A DNA stretch of 15,916 nt from Emmonsiellopsis sp. PD_33 (taxonomy: Eukaryota; Ascomycota; Eurotiomycetes; Onygenales; Ajellomycetaceae), in assembly GCA_032988165.1 (NCBI GenBank), contig JANTQF010000531.1:1-15916 (forward strand), given 5' to 3'. The notes beneath the pieces were generated by a model that saw only the letters and a list, made by a program, of their open reading frames with translations, did not search any database and was not told the origin of the DNA. A program made the translations under genes and the position numbers. Positions 8,197 through 15,916 of the stretch are shown piece after piece. Positions within the stretch are counted from its first letter, which is position 1, and every line of letters begins with the position of its first letter.

Positions 8197-9832
8197 CTTT
8201 GTCAAATCCTCCAGATTTCTTTCTTTCCTTTCTTTTTTCTACCATTCCCGCACTCTTGCCGCCTGTTTAATTTCCAGATAGTGATCTCCTCGGCCAAAAA
8301 GCCTTGACAGCATTTCGCAACCAGTCAAGACATGTAAATCCCGCCATTTGATAGGCCGAGGTCAGGACAATATAGAAACTCGATTGTTGATCTTCACGCC
8401 TGCATAGCGCCAGGACGGAGATTGAAAAGAAGCCGGCAGACCTTCATTTTCTCTCATGCGTCATCACGGCATTTTTATGTGAATTAAAAGCCATCAGAAC
8501 CATTAGAAGCAATGATTGGATTGGCAATTAAAATTTCGCCACGGGCAAATCTGAAAAAGGGAGATCCCTGCTATCATAGGACTCATTAAAAAAACAAAGT
8601 ATTCATGTTTGCGGGGGAAGAGATGGGGAGTGGCAGGGAGATCTGTAAATCTGGCGGCTGATGTCACTAATAAATAAGGGGAATTCCAGGAATCATCAGT
8701 CATTCTTGGAATCCAAAAATTCAGATTCGAGGACGTCAAAGCTCCCAATATGCAGTTGACATTCGCACATCAATACCAGCCTCAGAATTGATACGCGAGG
8801 TGCTCGGTGGTAGGTGTCCAGAGGCTGGCTTGGACCACGGTTCCAAAAAACACCGCCCGGGGGTTTGTTACGCAACTTCTTCCTAAATGTGCTCACGGTT
8901 TGATGAGAAGAAGCTCTGGAGTTATTTGAACGCAGACTAAAAACAAATATCAGCCCATAAAATATATCCAATAATACACTGCGAAATCCAAGCCATGGCG
9001 GCTTTTGATATTGGCCAAGAATAGCCAACAAGACAGGCACAGGACTATCATAGCCATCATTTTGTTGATGTCCAATTATATCGAGCCATATACCGCCAGG
9101 GAGGGAGTTAATGGGTGAATAATTCACACATAGCAAGCCTCACTGGAGCTGGAGGATGTCCATATCAAGATACTAGCTATTTAGTAACATTGCCAGCCAA
9201 GAGGCAGCGAGCAAGTAGAATAGGGAAGATGTTGTGAATAGTCTAGACATTGATATCCAGCTGTCCTTCTTCGCAACAATCATACTACGGAGTAGTACTT
9301 TCGAAGAAAACATTGGGTTAGGCGGTAACAATCAAGGTGAAAACAAGCTTCAAACTAGACACAAACCCCTGCCTAGATTTGAGCTAAAAAGTGTTTAATA
9401 AGAGGGAGGCTTGCTGAACAGCACCCAGCAGTAAGAGGTTCAAAATCTAGCTTCTTGCCCTGTCATCTATGGGACCAAAACTTCATTGTCAATGAAACCA
9501 ATATCTATCTGAAGTGTACAATGCTACTGGTATGGTCAAGTCTTCTTTACCTCGGAACATATATAGATGCCAGCTTGGAAAATCCGCAGTGACTTCAGTA
9601 GCTTCATTGGTAAATTAACTATATAAACTATATAAACGACTGTCTCCATCCATATTTTGATAAAATATATAAACATTCCAGAAGTAATGTAAACCTAATC
9701 CACCAAAAAACAGAATAAATAATTCCGTATTCCCCCCCCCTCCCCCAAGGAGAAAAAGAAGGAAAACATAGCTTGAACAATCCCCACATATAACATGCAG
9801 CCCCTCACTCAACCAATACCATTTAATAATAG
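8197..9832. other. Intergenic region (1.6 kb) with an ATG-less open frame
   Basis: No recognisable gene. A minus-strand frame stays open for 146 codons (9136-8696), but it starts at TTG and its first ATG comes only near its end, so it could at most be an internal exon or relic. Its translation (for example GGIWLDIIGHQQND and LRNKPPGGVFWNRG) matches nothing I know. Other minor features are a 9-bp tandem pair (aactatata, 9617-9634) and the C-run at 9732-9746. The last few hundred bases should contain the 3' untranslated region of the DUF4203 gene. Confidence 0.5.
9732..9746. repeat. Poly-C run (C9-T-C5)
   Basis: Nine C, one T and five C lie on the plus strand; the mRNA strand of the gene ending at 9833 therefore carries a G-rich run about 90 bases past its stop codon. 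Such tracts are prone to length changes and sequencing errors. No function is shown. Confidence 0.7.
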
Positions 9833-12800
9833 TTATCGTACATGCCTATTCGCCGCCGCCTGCATCCTCCGCATCGCCTCCGTATGCAAATCCTGTAAAT
9901 TGCCCTCCCGCATCTTCCGATCGATCATCGACTGGCGGTAACTAGCCGCGATAGCCTGTTGTTGTTTCCCCTGATGACTCCACTGTTTCTCTTTAATAAG
10001 GTCTGCTCGTCGCATGTCCACAGCCATACCAGGGAGGTGCTCCATGGCAATTTCTTCCTTGAGCGACTCGCGCCATCGGGCTAGTTTTGCCTCACGGCTT
10101 TGCTCTGTTAATGCCACCGATGCGCCGCTGCGGCTTGGGTTTGGTTGTCGTAGTGTTGATAAGGAGATGTTATCGAGGGATGACATGCTGCGGATGGAGG
10201 ATTGTGGTCGTGGGTACATGTCTTGGTGGAGTAGCTCGCGGCGCATGGATAGTGGGAGGTCGTCGGCTTCGACGGTGTTCTGGTATTGGGGAATGGAAAT
10301 GGTGGTTGGAGCGAGGGATAGTTGGGATTTAGTGCGGTCGAATGAGGGGGTGGAGTGGTTTGTTAGATGGAGGAGGGAAGATCTGTTCTGGATTGCGACC
10401 TCACGCTGGGCGATTAGAGGGGCGTATGACATTCGGATTTCTCTATGATGCGATTCATCTGTCTCGTCTACTTCTGGAATGCAGGTAGACGATCTGTATG
10501 CGGCAACGAGTGACGAATTTGGCCTCGACTTGTTTATATCTAGTTGTCTTGGTAGATTTGGCGATGAAGCGGATGCTGGCCGATTTGAGAGAACGGTTGG
10601 CGATGTCTGGGGCTGATCTGAGTAGTTGTATAGTTTAAGCGACGATGTCGAACCTCTTGCGTTATTCAATTGATGTATCCCGGCGTATGAAACTCTGGAG
10701 GAACTCGATGTTGGCCTCAGGGACTCTCCATTATGAGGCTTAGGATCAATATAATTGACTGTCTCAGCTTTTTGAGGGCTTAAATGGCTGACAGCAGTTT
10801 TTTGGAGTTCATCTACCAAAACGGGGGCAACAGGCTCCTCGAGCTCTTGTTCCATAGGCACATCAACCTCTTTGGAGATAGGTGGTTCAGCATCTGAGAC
10901 ATGTTTTGCCCATTCGTTTGTCCGATAAGACAGTATGACCTTTGACGTATGACAAGGAATATTCTCCACAGACTCTGAAGTTAAAGAGCTTCTAACCTGT
11001 AAGGTAGATATCCTTTTTGAAGCTTTCGCTGAAGAATTAGGAAGGCTAGGTGAAACTGATTCCAGAGTATCCCTAAAACCGTTCTTAACCTTTGGTGTTT
11101 GGTCATCGGATACTTGAACTTCGGTAATGGGAGTAGGGATAGCATCAGAAGTCGGGTGGATAGAGTCTGAATCCTCCCTGATGCTATCATCTTTCCCATT
11201 TGCATCCGTAGGTTGGACATTAGGTAGTTCGGATTCGGTCCCGACTGCAGCAATCTCGGACTGATGTTGAACGCTTGGTTCCTGGTTGGCCAGGCTGATA
11301 TTTTGGCTATCACTTTCCTCGTGGCTTTCAATCGGGCTTCGCTCCTCCGGAGTACATACTGTGACTTCAATAGTAACGATAGGAGTAGGGGCACCAGGTT
11401 TCCCGTCTTCATGACGGGTAGCTTTAACTGAAGCTACAGATCCGTGGTCGCTCAGAGTAGTAGACGCAGCCTCCCCACCCGTCTCGGAATAGGCTGATGA
11501 AGAAGTATTCCGAGTATCACTTTCTTCCCGGCTGGTTGTCTCAGATCCGTAATCAAATTCTTCGTTGGGTTCCACGGCTACAGAAGACGTGAGACTCCGA
11601 GTTTCTTCCCTATAACCCAATCCATCATCATACTGGGGCGGATCACGTTCGACTTCTGCTTCCTGCGCTGTCACCGTTCGTTGGGTCGAGGTTCCGGAGT
11701 CTATACTGGACCTGACACCCGCTATATATTCCGAATCAGCAACAGAAGCCCCAACTGAGCTAGAACAATCGTCCATTTCGCCTTGGAATGGATTCGACTG
11801 GGGCGGGTGTGTAACTATTTCGATTGGAGCGGGGGTTTCAGTCTCTGTAGGCAGTTCGGGTAGCATGGTTAGTTTGGATACTTCCTGCGCTCTATTGTCA
11901 TCCTCGGTGGTGGCGTTTATTGTCACAACGTGCGAGTCATCAAGGGGCCCACTAGACATAGCCGTGTCTGATGGTGCCGGCATTGCTTCTGTGGTTGAGA
12001 GGAATGGGCGATCTGAATCCCCCGTCGTCGGCCGGGTATTATCGGCGCTATCCCCTTCTGGTTCGCGAAATGCTTCCATCTCATAAACTTCATCTTGTCC
12101 CACCAGCGCTGTGTGATCTGCAGCGTCCATGAAACTTCTATGCCTATCTGGCTGTTCAATCACGGTACTAGAATCGGTTGGTGGTCTTCTCTCGTGTCCG
12201 TATACAGCTTCCCACCGAATTCTCGCCCTGTTAGTGCCTTCTTCCAAACTCCTCGCTATTTGTTCCTCTATTTCGTCACGCTTCTTTTGCTCTTCCTCCT
12301 CCTGAGCAGCTTGTTTTTCCCGTCTTTCTTTGATCACTTTCCAAATCTTGACTTGCGAGATGACGCCCATGAGGAAGATTAGGACGATTACTGCGAGTTG
12401 TACCCGAATCCCACGTGTAATTGGGTAAGTATTCGTATTGAGAGGGAATATGTCTTCGTTTAGATCTATGAGATCACAGTTAGCGTTCCTCTCGAAAATG
12501 AACACACTGGGATCTAATATACCCCAAATATAGAGCCAAAACTCTTTCAGGCCAGACCTGCTGAAGCAGTCGATCCCTAGAACAACCGCGGTAGCGCCTG
12601 AAAACGACGACGATCCTATTAATCCATATGGGCGGGTGTGACGGCTAAATGATGTAGTGTATGATGCCGCAGATAGACCAACTATAAAGCCGGCTTTTCC
12701 TCCTGGGTGCACAATAAGACCTCCAGGTTTTGTCGACAGAATGAACATACTCAAACAAAAACCACCAAGTATACATCCCAATCCCTCGGTGACCTCCTGG

Positions 12801-13541
12801 AATGCTAGGCAGAGCGAGCCAAATATGAGGCCGCTAACAAGGGATGCGACGAAAAAGGCACCTTGCACGGCATTTGATATTGGAGGTTGTAGCAGGTAGA
12901 CAATAAGTATCTAATAACTAAGACGTTAGCACTGGTATAGGATCCGTTCGAACCAAATCACATACCGTGACAGCCAAGGCAGATAGGAATGCAGCCGAGA
13001 GAGATATCTGGACCCTATTAATCCATTAGAAAGGGTAATAACATCTGCATTTACAATGTCCTAACCATTGATTCCTGATCCCAATCAATGTGTACACTCC
13101 GCCAGCAAGAATAAGAAAAACACCGGCCACTGATAAGGCTGGCGTTATTTTCGGAGCGAGAGGAAGGACATTGGGATTTCGTGGTAGTGTTCCTAGTCAC
13201 CGTCAGAACAAACCAAACAATAAATTCAGGTAAAATGACCAACCATTCAGATACGCAAATTCAGAAGGCACAGATGTTGCAGTCGTAGTCGTCGGATTTC
13301 CTGTCTGAACTGAAGTGGGAACCTCTTTCGATGTGATATGCGCTTCGGACGCAGATTCGCTAGCTCTCGACACTGTGCTAGAAATGGTTTTGCTCAATAC
13401 ATCTGTCGTCGGGGATGCCTTGGTTGGGAGACTATTCGGTTCTCCGGTTTCTTGCCTTGGGCCAACTTCGATCACATCAGCGTAGGTGACTCCTATGATA
13501 ACAGTCGACAAGAATAATATCCAAAAAAAGCTGGCGCGCAT
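9833..13541 (-). CDS. TM7S3/TM198-like (DUF4203) seven-helix membrane protein with a long cytosolic tail
   Basis: Four coding exons (13541-13244, 13192-13066, 13014-12966, 12910-9833) give 1183 residues. Residues 1-21 are a signal peptide (MRASFFWILFLSTVIIGVTY, then A|D). Residues 35-95 are Ser/Thr-rich, probably O-glycosylated and outside the cytosol. Seven hydrophobic segments follow at about 117-137, 145-165, 172-196, 201-217, 230-245, 255-290 and 328-346, with typical features such as GLGCILGGFCLSMF, VHPGGKAGFIVG and GATAVVLGIDCF; this is the DUF4203/TMEM198-like domain. A basic-acidic coiled coil (about 348-385, KERREKQAAQEEEEQKKRD) follows, then about 700 residues of Ser/Thr/Glu-rich tail of disordered character. 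The last 95 residues (SREAKLARWRESLKEE to MRRMQAAANRHVR) are charged and look helical. The start is the ATG at 13541; the frame upstream of it begins only with TTG. Function in fungi is unknown; a plasma-membrane or endomembrane scaffold is one guess. The domain call is strong. Confidence 0.85.
12911..12965 (-). other. Intron 3 of the DUF4203 gene (55 nt)
   Basis: Donor GTATGT at 12965, a perfect GCTAAC branch site, acceptor TTATTAG ending at 12911. Phase 0; it joins SALAVT to ILIVYLLQPP inside the second helix. A second AG seven bases earlier would shift the frame, so the later one is used. Confidence 0.88.
13015..13065 (-). other. Intron 2 of the DUF4203 gene (51 nt)
   Basis: Donor GTTAGG at 13065, TCTAAT branch-like string, acceptor TTAATAG ending at 13015. 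It splits a Trp codon (TG|G) and joins GIRNQW to VQISLSAAF. Confidence 0.8.
13193..13243 (-). other. Intron 1 of the DUF4203 gene (51 nt)
   Basis: Donor GTTGGT at 13243, CTGAC branch-like string, acceptor GACTAG ending at 13193. Splicing joins EFAYLNG to TLPRNPNVLP with phase 1 kept. Confidence 0.8.
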
Positions 13542-14562
13542 GACGAACCCTTCAAGCAAGATAGGGCCTAATAGGGTATAAAACTAGTCGAAAGGTATCC
13601 TGAAGTCAAGTCAGGCATCGAGTAAGATATAAATCTCCCGGAAAGTAACCACAGAACTGAACACGATCTGTTAAAGCATCCGAGGGAAATTAAGTCATTC
13701 CGGAATTTGGCTAGGTAGATATGCTATGGTTGGATAGTTATTCTCCTTGGAAGTGGGACACCATCGCAAACACAACTGGTAGGTGCAGGGAAGTTTGAGA
13801 GAAGACAACGGCAAGCCAGCATAAAATGACAACAGTTTGCAGGCGCCCGAGGAAATGACCTTGAACAGCTCAAGGCCTTGTGTTCGAGTTGGGAGCTAAA
13901 TAGATTGATTATTTCAGCGTCCTCTCGAGACATCGGAGAAACCGGTCTCGTCGTATTCATCCCACGAACAGAGCTACACGATCTTATTAGCAATTCCGAG
14001 CACCTTGCCCAGTAGAAAAGCCCACTTTCCAAGGCACGAACCTCAGAAGAAAGGGGGGTCATTCTGCCGCTAAGAATGACGCTACCATTGTGTTTCTGAT
14101 GGGCTGGACACATCATGAATCGACAGATCAAGCACTTATGCAGCCAGCGGCCAGCAAGCACACAGAGAGACATAGGCAAAACTGGGAAGAAAGGGGAAAC
14201 AGCCACACCTGAAGAGATGGGAGGCGCCATCAAATCAGGAATTGCAGAAGAATCCAGCTAGTCCAGGGATCGTGGGATGCCACTGGCGAAGGCATCTTGT
14301 ATGGGCTGGAAAATTGTAGGCTGCAGAAGAAATATGCAGGCACCACGCTCCATTGGCCCAGTTAATAATTGGCCAAGCGGACATCTGCACGTATGGATTT
14401 GAACTCGGCAGACCGAATGCCAATAGGGCCATTAATCCCTGACTTCGTCCCTGATCGGTCAACTTGTCCGATTGACTCGGGGCTCACAGGAGCTTTTGGC
14501 CGCGATTTGTGGGCGTGGTTCAAAGGTGATCAGCCCTCTAAGTAAATAGCGCAGCCACCAGA
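13542..14562. other. Upstream region of the DUF4203 gene, no recognised gene
   Basis: About 1 kb that should include the promoter of the DUF4203 gene; a GTTTTATACC string near 13575-13584 is the only TATA-like match and is weak. A minus-strand frame with ATG at 14230 runs to 13724 (168 codons; MAPPISSGVAVSPFF...). It is Cys/Ser/Arg-rich and has no family signal, no upstream TATA and no coding-type composition that I can recognise, so I treat it as probably non-coding. Confidence 0.45.
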
Positions 14563-14823
14563 TCAAGAACCCGACTGTGATACAGGCACAGAGATTGCGC
14601 TGCCTGAAAAGATTAAATGTAGCCGTGGTGGTCCTGGTGGGTGGTGGTGGATGTCGTTGCCACCAGCGGCAGTTCGAGGCGGCTTAAAATCCTGAACGCT
14701 GTCAAGAACACCGGACGCTGAAGATCTCCATGCAGCGAAAGAGTCAGAGAAAGACTCGGGAACAATGGATCCGGAAACCCTCGCGTGAGGGTTTGTGTTC
14801 CCCATGTGCGACAGGATTGCCAT
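14563..14823 (-). CDS. Hypothetical small protein (86 aa), low confidence
   Basis: The ATG at 14823 lies in a good context (CCATCCATGGC) after a C/T-rich leader, about 110 bases downstream of a CATAAATAG TATA-like element and behind a 14-bp palindrome, so the 5' side looks like a real fungal gene start. The protein begins MAILSHMGNTNPHARVSGS and contains a His/Pro-rich HHHPPGPPRLH. No signal peptide, membrane segment or known domain is visible. A strong acceptor-like TTTAATCTTTTCAG lies inside the frame, so the true structure may involve introns. I do not recognise the family. Confidence 0.3.
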   Translation of the reverse strand: MAILSHMGNTNPHARVSGSIVPESFSDSFAAWRSSASGVLDSVQDFKPPRTAAGGNDIHHHPPGPPRLHLIFSGSAISVPVSQSGS

Positions 14824-14872
14824 GGATGGATGGAAATCGATGATGCGAGTGTGCTGTGAGAAATGGAAAAGT

Positions 14873-14886
14873 GGGCTGGCCAGCCC
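14873..14886. promoter_or_regulatory. Perfect 14-bp palindrome gggctggccagccc
   Basis: The sequence equals its own reverse complement and lies between the TATA-like element at 14931-14937 and the ATG at 14823. It could be a site for a dimeric regulator or a small hairpin in a leader. The palindrome is seen; its role is unknown. Confidence 0.4.
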
Positions 14887-14930
14887 GCTCCGACCTCTTT
14901 GGTGGTGTGCAGCCGGGGATCATCGCCCGC

Positions 14931-14937
14931 TATTTAT
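14931..14937 (-). promoter_or_regulatory. TATA-like element upstream of the 14823 ATG
   Basis: The minus strand reads CCCATAAATAGCGG, a TATAAATA-like core in otherwise GC-rich sequence. Its position fits initiation about 80 bases before the ATG at 14823. Confidence 0.35.
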
Positions 14938-15178
14938 GGGGCCATCGAAGCCTATCATGAGCTAGCTCTTTAACTATTTTTGGGCTCGACCCGCCCCCGC
15001 TCGCCCTTATCGATAGCGGGACGTAGGGGTGCCCCCCCGATCTTAGTTAAACCCAACCTCCTTTTCTCTCCTTGACTGATACTAGTATGTTATACAAGAC
15101 ATATATATCGATACTTTCCTACCCTAAATACGCTCTTGCAACCATACTACGTCTTTTATGCCACCTTGGCAAGTCATT

Positions 15179-15403
15179 TCAAGTCCATGTGTTACAGATT
15201 ATCTCCGCAAGACATGTTTCTCCCCCCCGCAACTGCATTGCTGATCCATCTGAGTCCACCATCCAGCTCTGCAAATAATCACCAAGTGGATAGAAACTGA
15301 CATGTTTCAACATGCAGATGCCATGTCTTATGTTTGTCGTACGATCCGCAATGTTGAATAAACGTAGGAAGAAGGCATTGATCTCTGCCCTCGGACGGTA
15401 CAT
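15179..15403 (-). CDS. Hypothetical small frame (74 aa), low confidence
   Basis: An ATG-started frame, MYRPRAEINAFFLRLFNIAD and onward to SWMVDSDGSAMQLRGGE, ends at TGA. Its composition is protein-like, but no domain is recognised. It lies just downstream of the minus-strand frame ending at 15478, so both might be pieces of one spliced or decayed gene. I could not find a convincing intron joining them in frame. Confidence 0.2.
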   Translation of the reverse strand: MYRPRAEINAFFLRLFNIADRTTNIRHGICMLKHVSFYPLGDYLQSWMVDSDGSAMQLRGGETCLAEIICNTWT

Positions 15404-15477
15404 AGCCCTTCAGACTTGGCCCGGAATTTATTCACTATCCGATGCCAGAATCATAGACAATATATTTGGCAGGTGCA

Positions 15478-15690
15478 TTAAATTTCACACTTCCCAGTTT
15501 CCATGTACATAGGTCCAAAGTCAAGTCTGCTACGAAAAATCCACTTCATGCCAGTCAAGTGCCCCTTTACCTCGATGTAGGCAATGTAATCAAGATGGGT
15601 CATCGTATAAAACAGCGAGATCGGAGAGAAACTATCGAGAACTGACATGATATCAAACCTAAACCTATCAACTGAGCTCGACCTCTTCAT
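15478..15690 (-). CDS. Hypothetical small frame (70 aa) behind a TATA-like element, low confidence
   Basis: The ATG at 15690 opens MKRSSSVDRFRFDIMSVLD and the frame ends at TAA. A GTATATATGG string (15739-15746) lies about 50 bases upstream. A GAG|GTAAAG donor-like site within the frame (about 15570) hints at an intron. No family is recognised; it may be a short gene, a first exon or a relic. Confidence 0.2.
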   Translation of the reverse strand: MKRSSSVDRFRFDIMSVLDSFSPISLFYTMTHLDYIAYIEVKGHLTGMKWIFRSRLDFGPMYMETGKCEI

Positions 15691-15916
15691 AAAATTGAAT
15701 TCAAACCACCTCGTAACATCGAAAGTGCGGGATAGGCCATATATACGGGCCTCCTACTGCTACTGGTCTAGACTCCGGCAATACCTCGGCTAAATGCACC
15801 TAAAAGATAAACAGCAGCATGAGAAACTGATGAATAAGCAATAAGTTCTTTAATATCTATTGTTCTTAATGTACTAAAACTAGCATATATAATAGTAATT
15901 ACACCTATAACATAAA
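15691..15916. other. AT-rich right end, nothing recognised
   Basis: Apart from the TATA-like string at 15739-15746, this end holds no open frame of note. The last 130 bases are strongly AT-rich. Confidence 0.5.

Noticed and set aside
10014..12382. Plus-strand and alternate minus-strand frames inside the DUF4203 gene
   Set aside because: They are shadows of the 3-kb last exon of the DUF4203 gene, with low-complexity translations.
13724..14230. 168-codon minus-strand frame upstream of the DUF4203 gene
   Set aside because: No domain, no signal peptide of normal form, no promoter-like element and irregular Cys/Arg-rich composition; kept only as a note in the intergenic entry.
14390..14420. tRNA-like B-box string (GTTCAAATCC on the minus strand)
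   Set aside because: The flanking five-base arms do not pair and no acceptor or anticodon stem can be built.

Overview
The window looks like a chromosomal piece of a filamentous ascomycete, most likely from the Eurotiomycetes (Aspergillus/Penicillium-like). The reasons are short spliceosomal introns of 51-74 nt with GT...AG borders and CTAAC-like branch sites, an AP-2 mu subunit that reads like the Aspergillus type, TATA-like elements ahead of some genes, and long gene-free spacers. This assignment rests on recognition, not on a search. Every convincing gene lies on the minus strand, so transcription runs from right to left.

Layout from left to right. (1) 162-1543: two-exon gene for the AP-2 clathrin adaptor mu subunit (apm4), complete or lacking at most a tiny last exon. 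(2) 1544-2410: spacer with the apm4 leader/promoter, including an exact 2 x 21-bp tandem repeat, and the 3' flank of the next gene. (3) 2411 to about 3850: gene for an Erf4/Golgin-A7 family protein, the partner subunit of the Ras palmitoyltransferase. Its 5' end is not resolved: the reading frame is closed by a stop just upstream and has no ATG, so at least one upstream exon is needed. A two-intron model starting at 4064 is offered. (4) 4382-7687: 3.3 kb without a recognisable gene, GC-rich at first and AT-rich later; it contains one weak candidate for a spliced 45-residue micro-gene. (5) 7688-7978: a small secreted cysteine-containing protein of 96 residues, with a TATA box at 8189-8196. (6) 8197-9832: a second gene-free stretch. 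(7) 9833-13541: a four-exon gene for a 1183-residue membrane protein with a signal peptide, a seven-helix TM7S3/TM198-like (DUF4203) domain and a very long, probably disordered, cytosolic tail. (8) 13542-15916: no convincing gene, but three small minus-strand frames, two of them behind TATA-like elements, are recorded at low confidence.

Two genes belong to membrane traffic and membrane signalling: AP-2 mu selects endocytic cargo, and Erf4 helps attach palmitate to Ras-type proteins. The DUF4203 protein is also an integral membrane protein, of unknown role. Nothing in the sequence shows that they act together; this looks like ordinary eukaryotic gene order, not an operon or cluster. No CRISPR array, rRNA, convincing tRNA, or intact transposon was seen. 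The least understood parts are the DUF4203 protein, the small secreted protein in its gene-poor surroundings, and the Erf4 5' end.
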